Below, piece by piece: positions 12,031-41,776 of a DNA stretch of 64,000 bases (within the stretch, counting starts at the first letter, position 1; the number at the start of each line of letters is the position of its first letter). The position numbers and the translations under genes are program-made. The notes beneath the pieces were generated by a model. The model worked only from the letters and a program-made list of their open reading frames with translations. It had not been told where the DNA came from and did not search any database. The DNA is from Diphasiastrum complanatum (taxonomy: Eukaryota; Streptophyta; Lycopodiopsida; Lycopodiales; Lycopodiaceae): positions 25,614 through 89,613 of the forward strand of contig MU832056.1 in the NCBI GenBank assembly GCA_029204225.1, written 5' to 3'.

Positions 12031-12756
12031 GAGACGATGACAATAAGATATCACATTGCACGCCAAACGTGCTCCTTCAGTTTCGTTTATAGGCGGTTCA
12101 AGTTTGCTCACGCTTGATGAGATAGCTTGGATGCAGAGATGAGACATCAAGAATCTGAACTACCCATACATATGCCAAATGATGAAGTGCGAGAAGTTTG
12201 TGTCAATAGTGAATGGAGTCTAGAAGATGTACGGTTGGTTTGATATCAGCTGATGTGCCCACAAATTTTGTGTTAAGTATCAACGAACAAACCGTAAGTA
12301 TAAACATTAAACTTGCTTTCAAATTTTGTAAATGGTTTTTGAACTCATATATAGAATGAATTTTAATATTGATAAGGTGGTGTCTGGTTTTGCAGATCAG
12401 AAGATGCGTAGAAAAACACCAAAAGTGCGAATCATTTTTAGATTCGGTCACCGTAAAAATACATGAACTATGAGATGCTCTTATGTACTAGCTTTAACTA
12501 ATAACATTGATCTATCCGATGGGATTTCATTAGAGATTTGGTTCTATCGTTTCCATGTTTGTTAGGGCATGAGCTATGGTTTGGTTTGGTATGCAATTGC
12601 AATGTAAATGTTTTGATTAGACATTTTCTCTAAGAAATCGTTGATAACATGTTTTGGAAATGTATAGAATTTCATTGTGTATATATGTTTTACTTTACTA
12701 TGTTTGAACAATCGAGAGATCTTTTTGAAATGTCTGCTAAAACTGGAAAGGCACAC

Positions 12757-12764
12757 TATATAAG
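12757..12764 (+). promoter_or_regulatory. Possible TATA box
   Basis: TATATAAG lies 159 bp upstream of the ATG at 12923 in otherwise mixed sequence. It fits a core promoter for the short ORF downstream, but could equally belong to an LTR. No other promoter evidence is visible. Confidence 0.35.
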
Positions 12765-12922
12765 GGTGTGTGGGTCCCCACTTCACCATTTCATCCTTAG
12801 TGTCAGAGAGCTTCCCTTGTTTCTCATAGGTTGATATCATCCTTCTATCCTCACACAATTAGTCTCATTATTGCAATTCCTATACATTAGTACACTATTA
12901 TATCTGCATGGCGACCTAGTTT

Positions 12923-13042
12923 ATGGCACGTACGAAACAAACAACAAGGAGGAATATGAGGGAAACAACATTATTGCACCAAGCCGCTTTAGAAGCAATA
13001 GAAGCACGGGAAAGGTGCTCGAGGAGTGAGGAGTGGGAGTAG
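12923..13042 (+). CDS. Short ORF beginning MARTKQTTRR
   Basis: A 39-codon frame starts with MARTKQTTRR and ends at TAG after a Glu/Arg-rich stretch (EAIEARERCSRSEEWE). The first seven residues are identical to the start of histone H3 (MARTKQT); the rest does not resemble a histone. The overlapping +1 frame stays open to 13397, so one base change may have split a longer protein (basic N-terminus, acidic helix, Gln-rich C-terminus). It may be a gag N-terminus of an unidentified element. No function is assigned. Confidence 0.35.
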   Translation: MARTKQTTRRNMRETTLLHQAALEAIEARERCSRSEEWE

Positions 13043-13079
13043 GAGCAGAAGTAGCAGCATTGAACCAGTGGCGGGGGAA

Positions 13080-13397
13080 ATGGACCAGAATCAGGAAGAG
13101 CGAATAACAATGGATGATGCCGAGGAAGTTCCCATGGATTGTGAGCAGCAGCAGAGGAAAGAGCAGGGGCAGCAACAAGTGGCAATGGAAGAGCATGGGC
13201 AGCATCAAGTGGCTATGGATGAGCAGGGGCAACAACAACCACCTCTGCATGAGCAGCAAGTGGCCGGAGCAGCAGAGGATGCACATTTTAAAGACAATGT
13301 CGCTTTTTTTCGAAAGGGGAAAAACGCGACAGTATGGCAGAAATCTTTTCTAAGGGCAGTGCCCCTTTTTCTAAGGAGGCGAAAAATGCTACAGTAG
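13080..13397 (+). CDS. Gln/Glu-rich ORF with internal repeats
   Basis: A 105-codon frame from ATG 13080 that is also open upstream to 13026. It has three diverged copies of a ten-residue unit of the type QGQQQVAMEE / HGQHQVAMDE / QGQQQPPLHE, encoded by a 30-bp DNA repeat. The C-terminus reads into the repeat array at 13281. It is probably part of the same decayed gene or element as the preceding short ORF. I do not recognise the product. Confidence 0.3.
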   Translation: MDQNQEERITMDDAEEVPMDCEQQQRKEQGQQQVAMEEHGQHQVAMDEQGQQQPPLHEQQVAGAAEDAHFKDNVAFFRKGKNATVWQKSFLRAVPLFLRRRKMLQ

Positions 13398-13670
13398 GAT
13401 AATGTCCCTTTTCTAAGGGTAGGTGTCACTTTTTTCGAAAGGCGAAAAGGTCGAAGGGCAAAAAAGTCGACTTTAGAATAAAAATTAGTTCTAAGGCAAA
13501 CGTCGCTTTTCTAAGGGTAAGTGATTTTTTTTTCTAAGGCTCTAAACCTTTCCAAGGCAATTTAGGGACAGTGTCTCCTTTTTCGCAAAAATAAGAAAAA
13601 TGCGACAGTGTCGGAAAAAGTTCTCAATTTTTTTTTCTAAGTGTTTTAGACCTAGGGATAAAGGAATGTC
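13281..13670. repeat. Array of CTTTTCTAAGGG-type repeats with inverted pieces
   Basis: The motif TTTTCTAAGG(G) or TTTTTCGAAAGG recurs many times at irregular spacing, with inverted partners such as GTCGCTTTTT and AAAAACGCGAC. No coding potential is seen. It looks like a degenerate satellite or the end of an unidentified element. Confidence 0.6.
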
Positions 13671-13695
13671 AAATTTGTAGCATTGTAATTTTTTA

Positions 13696-14791
13696 TCATA
13701 TATATTTCAAACTCCAGTCCTTCTCCACTTCAATTGTCGCAACAACAACCCCATTTTGCTTCACCTCTATTTGCACTTGTTCACGATGGTTCACTGTAAA
13801 GTCTTGATCTAATGTCTTCCATTCATTGTTAACTCTAATCCATCTTCTATAATAAAACATAAAAGAAAGCATTTGTTTTTCTATATGATATAGAATATCA
13901 TTGATGAATTGTTAGCTCTACATTGAATGTTGCCATCAGTTTTCACATCCCAATGATCATCATGGAGTTCTAATATTATTTCATCATTTAAATCCTTTGC
14001 AATGAACAATGTAGCTATTTTACGAACATTACATCTTGCAAAAAAATCTACAAAAATTGCAAAAGGAAAAAACCAGTGTAGTCTATTGGTTTTGAAACCT
14101 GTGCTACATTTCATGCAGTTTTGAATGTCCATAAAAAACCTTGATCTAAAACTTTTGCAATGGTAGAATCGGGGGGAATCCATTCCTCACTCAAAAAATG
14201 TGGTACAAGTAGAGTTTCTACTCTATCATTCAATCCATTTTTGCATGGTATGTAAAGAGAATCGTAAAAAAAATGCCAGAATTTAAAAGTGACTTTAAAG
14301 GACGATGCTTATACTGGAGTAAACCGACATCAGGATGAATGACGTCTATGATGCCTGGAAGAGATAGTATTGGTTGCCATTCGCTTATGCTTGATGGATA
14401 CAAATCTGCAAAAGACAATATAACATTTTAACACAACTATCACAATAATAAATGTGGATAATTAACATAGAAAAACTAGCATGAGTTGCATCACATACAA
14501 TTGCATTTGAGTCGATCTATGAGATTGACATCCACCACCATAACTTCATTGTGCATATATGGATTGACCTCCCATTGAAACTTTGAACTCTAAAATCCTT
14601 CCTTTCCAAAAGTTTCTATAATCCATATTTGATCTCTTTCTTTTGCGGGATGCACCTTTTGATGAGGGATGCATCACAACCCATTGAAACTTTCGGTATT
14701 TGCATGGTATCCATAACCCTTCAGAATCCTTGTCATTACAAACAGTAACCGAATTAATTGCACTATGTGGTCTTCGATTGCAAGTGGCCAT
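13696..14791 (-). pseudogene. Unrecognised plant gene family, copy 2 (frameshifted)
   Basis: This is the paralogue of the gene at 11127, on the opposite strand. The start ATG 14791-14789 gives MATCNRRPH..NSVTV, followed by WIPCKYRKFQWVVMHPSSKG and KRKRSNMDYRNFWKGRILEFK. A one-base shift near 14575 moves the frame to WEVNPYMHNEVMVVDVNLID. The intron is 14406-14498 (GTATGT..TTTTGCAG), at the same place as in copy 1. Exon 2 starts Y-L-Y-P-S-S-I-S-E-W-Q. A last segment with an acceptor-like TTATTATAG near 13850 encodes WIRVNNEWKTLDQDF and ends at TGA 13698-13696. It is less decayed than copy 1 and may be nearly intact. The family and function are unknown. Confidence 0.6.
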
Positions 14792-14929
14792 TGCACATGC
14801 ATAACAATGCAACAAAATGATTGACAATGTACATTGAAGATAAACTCTCTTTAAACCATCCATGCAAGTTAGTTAAACTACAATTAGTTAAACCAGTTTG
14901 TTTTTCTGATATATATACACACACACATA

Positions 14930-15135
14930 TACACCCGGGAGCGGACGTGCGTCCAGATGCGGAGCCCGGGGCACGTCCGAGGTGGACGCATTTTTTTTTA
15001 AAAGTTTTTACTTGTATTTTTAGTTTTAAGAGAAAAAAAATTGGATGCGTCCCCAGATGCATCCAGGGGTCAAATGCGGACGCGTTCGGGCGCCAGATAC
15101 GGACGCGAAATAGCCGCGTCCGGTTTGGACGTACA
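14930..15135. repeat. GC-rich foldback-like island
   Basis: Two CpG-dense blocks rich in GGACG and CGTCC flank an A/T core (T9 on the left, A8 on the right), so GGACGCA-T9 faces A8-TTGGATGCGTCC in inverted orientation. TATATACACACA-type repeats lie outside both ends. This is the structure of a non-autonomous foldback or MITE. No coding potential and no clean target duplication were seen. Confidence 0.5.
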
Positions 15136-15315
15136 TATACACACATATACATACACATGCACATATACACATATATGTCACTATAAAGTTGGTGATGTTC
15201 ACATCTAGCTCACATAATTGGTTTGGTCGATTCAAAATCACCACAAGATTGGCTTCAATAAACAGGCTATGCTCGCTAAAACCTTGCTCATGCTTGAGCT
15301 TGCAGAACCAAAAAG

Positions 15316-15317
<2 letters not shown>

Positions 15318-15373
<56 letters not shown>
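15318..15373 (+). repeat. (GA)n microsatellite, 56 bp
   Basis: A pure GA tract. The Arg-Glu or Ser-Leu open frames across it are artefacts. Confidence 0.97.
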
Positions 15374-15375
<2 letters not shown>

Positions 15376-16122
15376 TCGTTTGTTTGTTTGTTTGAAAGAC
15401 ATTGGAATATTCTTAGAAATCCAAGTGCTTGACCAATTCCCATTTTGTTGCTGAAGATTTTTCAATTGGACTTTTGTAAACCAAAGATGTACCCGATCCA
15501 TATATGACAAAATGACACATCTATAATTTATATCTATATATATGTCCTTTCTATGTCACTTGCATGACTCCCATAAATGATAAGTCCATGCATCTCTCTC
15601 TTTTTCTTGCACGTCAACTCTCGACTGTGACGCACGTCGACTCTCGAGTATCATCCACGATACATTGACTACAACACTACGGAAGGAAGACTACAGGAAG
15701 ATCAGAGATGGTGTTGCGGGCCTCACTGATTAGGCTTCTTTGGATAGACAATGGTTGCATGTGGTGTGAGTGACGGACGGCCTGAAATCTCCAACGACGT
15801 AGCCATGGCGTGCGTAGTAACTACTCAGTCTCTAATTAGATCGGCCAAAACCTCATCAACGAAAGAGCTTATTTGTCATGGGGACTAAATCGCCCAAAAG
15901 TTCATTAACCTTGGAGCTTATTTCTCATGGGACTGAAGTGTACAGGTATCCCCACCCTCATCCAACGAACCATAAGTCGTGAAATATTTCATGATTATAC
16001 ATGTATAATTAAGCAATGTTGCATGAATGTGTGCCTTGACCATCAGTCAGGACGAAGCTACACTCCTCCCTCATTTTCGTGCCCAACTGCAAAGGAAGGA
16101 TTCCAGCAGAGAACTGGTACGC
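15374..16122. other. Upstream region of the AUX/LAX gene
   Basis: No coding sequence is recognised. TA-rich words such as TATCTATATATATG near 15530 could hold a TATA element, but the transcription start cannot be fixed from sequence. ACGTCGACTCTCGA words occur near 15620-15650. The 5' leader of the carrier mRNA probably lies in or near this stretch. Confidence 0.4.
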
Positions 16123-16336
16123 CATCTTTTGCTCTTATGGCAGGTGATCATGATCAGAGAGGTAAGACAACTGCTAAGCTCTCTTATGCTCTTATGACAG
16201 CTGGTCAGGAGAGCCAAGAGAAATGCTATGCAATCTTTTAGTTCTAACGTAGCTGGCCAGAGAGCTAAGAGAACTGCTATATCATCTTTTGGTCTTATAG
16301 TAGCTTGTCAGAGAGCTAAGAGAAATGGTAGCTGGT
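16123..16336 (+). repeat. Four tandem ~52-bp repeats just before the AUX/LAX start
   Basis: Four imperfect copies start near 16123, 16179, 16231 and 16283. Each contains an ATCTTTT.GTCTTAT..-type start, an AGCTGGTCAGAGAGC-type middle and AAGAGAA.TGCTA-type end. The last unit ends in the TAG (16336-16338) that directly precedes the start codon in frame. If transcribed, this minisatellite forms the mRNA leader. Confidence 0.85.
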
Positions 16337-16338
16337 AG

Positions 16339-34584
<18,246 letters not shown>

Positions 34585-34845
34585 AAACAATTAATGCTAT
34601 TTTTGTTACATTGTACATCAAAAAACATGATTTTTTCTATCGTACTTCTTGTCATTGAAGTATTTATAAACAAGTATAGCATAGGAATGGTGCAATTTTA
34701 CACTACCAAATTACTTTTGATCAACTTGGATGAGCTTTTAAACAAGATTTGGATCTAGGCAAGAGCTCTTGTACACGAAAAGTAATCATCAATCAAAGAC
34801 AAGCAAGTTTCATGCATGTTCATGAAAATATCAAGTGTTACTCAA

Positions 34846-34974
<129 letters not shown>

Positions 34975-35439
34975 AAAAAACATCCTAGTCTTGGGTAGAG
35001 GGAGAATACACAAGAGATTTTGACACAAAAACCATTCTATCTCTTAAAAGTGATATGTACAAAGGAGCTATTATCATATGTAGTGGTAGCTTGATTTCCT
35101 ACATTAATTTGCATGTGGAGAGCCTTGAAATATGATTGGACCTCTCTTTTTGAACCTCTAAATGTGATTGGACCCTATAGACCAATGAGATGATGGTGGT
35201 AGATTAAGGTCCACCACTTTCACTATTGCATCCCTAAAAAATAGGACTTGTGTTGAACTTTGATTGAGCCAAAGTTCATGACCCAAATACCTATGCCTAA
35301 TCATTCTTTTATTTGTACAAGTCATGAGGAGATTGAGGTCCATCCTCATGAGACACTTGACATGCTACTACTTGACTAGCTTTTGTTTAGTTTTGCATTG
35401 CTTCAAGAAACAAGCTATTTTATGACATGAATAAAATAA

Positions 35440-36050
35440 TGTAACTAGGCCTGCTATTCACATGTGGGAACATGCTCCACACATGTGTGATTGGCATATG
35501 TGCATGAAAAGCTATGATTTGCATATTGTTCACACTCCTCAAATTATAGCTTGATAAGTATGCTAGTCCTCTCCAAAACTTAAGTAGCTAAAAATGGCTT
35601 CTCAATTGGATCCTTTGGTATGGATTTGGTGAGAAAACTAGCCAATAAACTTGAGATTGTTCCAAGATCACCATAGTCATGACAAGGCTTCTTTGATTGA
35701 AAGACATTTACAAGCACTGTGAAGAGCTTTCCACCATTTGAGCACCATTGCCATTGATTTCTTCCATCCTTGAAGAACATGATTGATCCCATAGTTCCTC
35801 CTCCTTGAAAATAGCTGACACTCTTGGAGAAAATCAAGAGTGCTTCTTGGCTCATAAGGATCACAAAGATCCATCATCATATTACCAAGATCTTGAGGAT
35901 TAGACATTTCAAGATTGTCAAGACTATGCATGCTAAAATAACAAAGATTTGTATCATATCTATGCTTGAATTCCATGCTAATCTTAGATCTAATGAGGCT
36001 ACATTTTCTATTATGGATATAAGTTTCCTTGGAGAATTATTTGCTGGCAA
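35440..36050 (-). repeat. Dispersed repeat, copy 2 (inverted)
   Basis: The reverse complement follows 4165-4790 from CTTAT.TCCATAAT..AG.CTCATT.GATCT through TTTGTGATCC to GAGGAGTGTGAA and CACACATGTGTGGAGC. It directly abuts the LTR of copia D. Confidence 0.75.
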
Positions 36051-36051
36051 A

Positions 36052-36795
36052 TGATGTGCAGGATTGAAGTCCCATTTCCCTTGGTGTCATACACTGCACA
36101 TGATCACGCAGGCATGCACAAAGCATATTAGAGTTGCGAAAGTGAAAAGAGAAGACAATCAAACAAAGCAATAAGAGAGTCAAACAGAATGTAAAGAGCA
36201 AAGCATGCACATGACATTAATCTGAATGCGAAAGAGAGATGATAATTGATTCAGATTGAGGTATGAATATACAAGTCAATGAATGCTAGAGCACAAGCCA
36301 ATTGCATGCAAAACTACATGCTCACGAAGGTAACTACATTCTATAACATGTATGAGCTTATTTTTTTCTATCAGTATGAAAGAAGAAATCGATGCGTAAA
36401 AGCATCTACAATGTTTATGTCTCTTAATTAACTACAATCATCCTCCTCATCATCTCTTATACAATTTACGCATGTGCAGATATATGTACAAAAATGGCAT
36501 GGAGCCATTGCATTGTGTAAGATATATCATGGCTGCTGTCATTGTCAATTGCGTAGTACTAGAAGTGGGCAAGTGGTGTGAGTGTGAGAAGCCTTTGATT
36601 GTTGGGAGTCGATCATGACACTACCGACATTGATAGAATCGAGGCAATTGTCTTGATAGTCCAATGATGGTTCGATGATAGTCGATAGAGTCGGCGTATT
36701 TTTGCAAATTGTGTGACAATGCATGTAAAATTGTAGCAATGTGAATGGAACTAGATTAATATGGAATTAAGGATAGTAGAGAATTAAATCCAACA
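36052..36795 (-). repeat. 3' LTR of copia D
   Basis: The inner edge is set by the polypurine tract and TGTTGGATTTAATTC (minus strand). A related solo LTR is at 62975-63755, which shares GTTGGATTT at the same end and TGAT.T at the other. Confidence 0.6.
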
Positions 36796-39700
36796 CCCCC
36801 CCCTTAATCTGGATCCATAAATGCTTCGATCTTCAGACTTAGCAATGCACAAAACCTATTGTGTGCATCAATGCTCAGTGCCTTGGTAAACACATCTATT
36901 GTCATGTCTTACATTCAACAATACGTCAAGCTTATCTCTTTGTTGAGAACCTTACTCCTGATATACTGATATCGAATCTCAATGTGCTTAATCCTAGAGT
37001 GAAATCCAAAGTTGGTCAATAAGACAATGGCACTTTGATTATCACAAAACATAATTGTCAAAGTTTACTGATTCAGAATAATGTCTAATAGTAAATTTCT
37101 CAACCAAATTGCTTCTTTAATAGCTTGAGATGCAACAATATACTCTGCTTCTGTGGAGGAAAGAGCAATAGAGGTCTGCTTACGTCTGTTCTAAGAGAAG
37201 GACCATCGTTGAAGAAGAATGTAAATCCGGATGTGGATTTACGAGTATCTACATCTCCTCTCCAACTCACATCTGAATATCCACTAAGTCGATAGAGATT
37301 GTCATTGTCGACTTTCCCATGGTAGATGCATAGGCCCGTTGTAGCTCATGACTCGAATAAGAGCCTTCCAATGGGTAATGATAGGATTATCCATGAATTG
37401 GCTTAGTGAGCTAATTGCAAAAGAGATACCAAGCCTTGTACAGACCATTGCACACATGAGAGATCAAAGTATTGATTGATAAGGATATTATCTCATTTGC
37501 TCCTTTTCCTACTTTTTCTAAGGACATTGGTCCTTCAATAGTCGCAAGCCTAGATCCATTGGTGAGTGAGCTTCTTAGCAATTGATTATATTATATCTGA
37601 TAAGAGTACTGTTAATATACCTTTCTTGAGTAATGTAAATCAGCCGTCTCGCTTTGTTTGGGTGGATTTGAATTCCTAGATAGTAGTGGACCTCATCCAG
37701 ATTGGTCATGTCGAATTCGGAACACAACATCTGCTTAGCATCATTTACCTGACTGCCGACACTATTGCTGAAATGTAATGTGTCGTTGACATACAAAGTA
37801 CTAATTATAAAAGAATGCTACACTGACTTGAAATAAATGTTCGAATTGGTAGTCCTTGGTTTAAAGCCGTGTCGGATGAGAAATGTGTTAATCCTCTAAA
37901 ACGAAGCTCTTGCAGATTGTTTCAAGCCATAAAGTGCTTTATGGAGTTTACAAATATGATCTTTCTTACCATCAAGAAAGTATCCCTCAAGATTACACCA
38001 TGTAACTTGTCTATACATCGAGTTGATGTACTTCGAGGTTGGCTGCAACAACATATGATAGGAGGGCTCGAATCAAGGAATGTTTGATTACCAGACTAAA
38101 AGTCTCATTGTAGTCGATACTAAGAATTTGAGAAATTCCTCATGCTACCAGTTGGGCCTTCCTTCCATCAATACTCCTATCATTTTTGTACTCGATCTTA
38201 AAGACACATTTATAATCGATAAAATCGTTGTCGATAAGTAATTTGACTAATGACCATGTCTGGTTTTTTTATGAGAGAAGAATACTCTTTTTCCATCACA
38301 TCTCTCCAGAGATCAGAGGCTGGTTGGCTAAGTGCATCTTTGACTGTTGTCGGTTCCTGAGTTAGAAGACATGAAAACTCATGAATATGCCTCATGGGCT
38401 ATATGCACACTCAGTTTGATCTTCTTGGAGGTGGCGTCGGTTGATGATCTGACCATTGCTTGTGTTGTTCTTGAGCTTGAACAACCTCTTCTTCTGATTT
38501 GTTGTTTAATAGTTGTTCAATTGTCGACATGATTAAACTTGAGGCTCAAAATTGTCATGTCGATTGTAGGTGCTTCTAATGTTTTGCATGGAACTTTACC
38601 CTTGCCTTTGGCTTCAATGAACTGATCCTCAATAAAGACTGTATACATGCTAAAAAAGATCTACTGGATATCAAGTTCGTATAGCTTGTAGGTGTTTTCA
38701 GAAGTAGAGTAGCCGATTAGGATGGATTTGAGACTTTGGAAGTCCAGTTTCTTCCTTGTCTCCTTCGGGATCTGCACATAGGCGACACAACAGAACACTC
38801 GTAGATTCTTCATTGAAGGCTTAGATCTTGTTCAAACTTCATAAGGTGTTTGACCTAAGAGGGCCTTAGTTGAGTATCTGTTCTAGATGTAAGCTGTAGT
38901 AGGGGCAACTTCAGCCCAAAAATGCTTCAATAATGATATGTGAGCCAACATGCACTTGGCTGACTCAACCAGGTTACGATTCTTCCTCTGGGATAATCCA
39001 TTAGATTGAGGTGAATATGGAGTTATGAAATATTGTTTGATGCCATGGCGGAGGCAATATTTTTGAATTTAGTAGAGATGTACTCTCCACCATTGTTGCA
39101 TCTCAGTGCTTTGATATTCTTCATAGTTTTCTTCTTTGCATGCTCCTTGAAGGCTTTAAAGAGGTTGAATGCCTCTGATTTCTTCTTGATGAAATACATT
39201 GTTGTCTTTTTGAAAAATTCATCAATATAAGTAACAACATATTTTGCATCCTTCAATGAAAGATTCTGTATTGGGCCACATATTCTGAATATACAATGTC
39301 TAACAAATCTCTAGATACATGCTAGTGATTCAATTTAAAGGGCTTCTTAGCCTATTTTCCAATTATACAATCTTGACAGATAGGCACTTTGACTTTACCA
39401 TCTAGATAGTCAAGATCAAGCACAATGGACTGTGTAGAAATGTTTGACACATAAGCATAATTTGAATGACCATGTCTATAATGCCAAAGTAAACTTTTAT
39501 TAATTTGGACTGAAGTACTAAGAACCTAATTAGGGGCAGAATAGCACTGACTTAATTTGTACAAGTATCCATGTCTCTTTTCGAGTGCTAAGAACTTGCT
39601 TGTCCTACTGCTTACTTTACATTGATCTATTTGAATTCTACTTTATGTTCTTAATTCGTGATTCTATTGATAGAGAGCAACTTTGTAAAAAGATTTGGTA

Positions 39701-40300
39701 CATGAAGAACATTAGAGAGTAGTTTGAATTGATCATTTGCAAAGTTCAATCTCACAGCGCCTTCACCCTCAATAGCATGTGTGCTATTGTCCAGGTGAAC
39801 ATACTGTAAGACGTATAGGATTCAAAACAATCAATATGGCAAGTCATGCGCTTAATTGCTCCGGAATCAAGAAACCAGGATGATTTGAATGAATGATTCT
39901 TGATGGTTTGTCATGAATGTATCATGATCCGTTTGTTGATCGGACAAACGTGTTTCTACAGCTACATTTGCCATCTGATTTGATTGCCCTTTGTTGTGCT
40001 TGGCTTACAGTATACGACAATCTTGGATCTCATGGTTGGTTCGTTTGCAGTATCTACATAACAACTTCTTCTAAGTTGCTAGATTCCACGGCTCTCGATC
40101 TCATGTCGATTTCTGATTCAACTTCGCTTGTTTTGAGCCTCTCTTCTTCTGTTTACTCGAGTTCTTGTTTGTGTATAGGGCATGAGAGTCGACAATCGAG
40201 GAACTGGAGGATCCATTCCTTCATGAATGTTTCAATTGATTCTACTATGTTTGCCACTTTGCTTCTATCCTTTGCCAAGTAATGAGGTAGACAATCGATC
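36052..40300 (-). mobile_element. Ty1/copia relic D with 3' LTR
   Basis: Read right to left: a gag zinc knuckle (CRYCKRTNHEIQDC, near 40010-40060), a decayed protease region, integrase (YVVTYIDEFFKKTTMYFIKKKSEAF and ALRCNNGGEY near 39050-39250), RT with YVNDTLHFSN in place of YVDD near 37780 and YYLGIQIHP, RNase H (YSDVSWRGDVDTRKSTSG near 37250; DVFTKAL near 36880), a polypurine tract (AAGGGGGGGGTG on the minus strand, 36793-36804) and a 3' LTR (36052-36795, TGATGT..CCAACA). The 5' LTR was not found; the left end of the LTR is approximate. Many stops and shifts make it dead. Confidence 0.85.
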
Positions 40301-41360
40301 ACTCAGGTAAACAGATGTTGTAGGGTTTGTAGGTCGCCAGAAAACCCTGACAAAGTACCACAAGCAGATGCCATACTTCACAAGTCTGAAAACATAGGAA
40401 CAAATGGCCAAAGGTAGATATCTCAGAAGGCCGTAGATTTGATCCTAACCTAGGTAGGGCGGATAGGGCCAAAAATGAGCTCACAGACAAGGTTTACAAT
40501 TAGGTAGAATGCCACAAAACGCAAGGTTCTCATGCTACACATAAGAGTACTTAAAATATAGATCCTAAATCTTAAAACCATAAGAAGAGTTTGATGTAAT
40601 GGTATGTTTTTTGTAGATAATGTTTTTAGGACCAAGTTTGTGGTTGCTTTCTAACTAACGATTTAAAGATTTGTAAGATTGGCCTCCAAACTAGCGATGG
40701 ACAGACTGTATCTACTTACAAATTAGTGGTCCTATAGTACTATAAATGCACAAAATTAGACAGCTAAAAGATGCCCAGAAATGTCAATAATTAACAAGTT
40801 CAGGGCTTGTAGATTTGCAATTGTCAAGAGCCTAATACATGGCTTATTTTTCCTGCAGTTAGGAAAATGCCCTGCAGACAAGTGATGGATTGTTAGGAGA
40901 TAATGTTGTTAGGATAGCGTGTAGAATTGTCCGTAGGTAGGGTAACATGACTGGGTAAGTACATGTTGTAGAATAGACAAGAACTACAACCAAAAGCTCA
41001 AAACAGATTAACTGGATTATGATTACAGATTGATTGGCTACACTGCTATTTCGCTTCCACGGGGGGCCACTACCGTGCAGGTAATTGTATCCTCAAAGAC
41101 CTAAATTATGGCCATGATTGTGTGGCTTCATTGAGATAGTATACAATACAAAAGAAAGAGAAAACAAAATATACAATACAAGGAAGATAGTATACAAGAA
41201 AAAAATTACAAAGAAAGAAATCTTAGTTGCACATAACAAAACAAAAGAGTCGTACTTGGAATGAGACAAATGAGTTTGGTAGAGTTGAGAACTAGTGCCA
41301 AAAGCCGATCTCGAACAATCTTTAGCAAAAATAAAAAATGAAAAACCCTAGAAAAATAAC
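40301..41360. other. No gene seen
   Basis: AT-rich non-coding sequence, perhaps the rest of the copia D gag and 5' region, with no motif that can be named. Confidence 0.5.
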
Positions 41361-41379
41361 GCGGCTTTGAGAATTCAGT

Positions 41380-41550
41380 CGCGGACGTCGAATTTCGACA
41401 TCTATATTATTCGTCGGAATCCGACGTCCTCTTTATGCTTCTTTTTAATGCACGGACAGGTGACATCATCAATCAAAAAGGTGTACTCTCCGAAATGGGA
41501 TGTCAGATTCCGACATATTTATTGTGCGTCAGAATTCGATGTCCGTAAAA
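41380..41550. repeat. Cluster of GTCGGAATCCGAC-type palindromes
   Basis: Short palindromes recur: GACGTCGAATTTCGACATC, CGTCGGAATCCGACG, TGTCAGATTCCGACA, CGTCAGAATTCGATG, and GATTCCGACGG after the G tract. All are variants of one GTCGGAATCCGAC-type word. Confidence 0.6.
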
Positions 41551-41588
41551 AAACAAAAATTCCTACAAAAAAAATTTTCCGGCAATTT

Positions 41589-41603
41589 TGTGTGTGTGTG
41601 TGT

Positions 41604-41691
<88 letters not shown>
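41589..41691 (+). repeat. (TG)n tract followed by G30
   Basis: About 74 bp of TG repeats (one TA interruption) run into an unbroken run of 30 G at 41662-41691. Open frames through it are artefacts. Confidence 0.97.
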
Positions 41692-41692
<1 letters not shown>

Positions 41693-41776
41693 TTCCGACG
41701 GATTATGAAAGTTTTTTGAATCTGTCAAAACTTTGTTTCAAAAATCGCGGATTTTGTTGTTGTGTAATCTCCTTTG

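Noticed and set aside
13281..13670. Possible CRISPR-like array
   Set aside because: Units and spacing are irregular, the organism is a plant, and there are no unique spacers of constant length.
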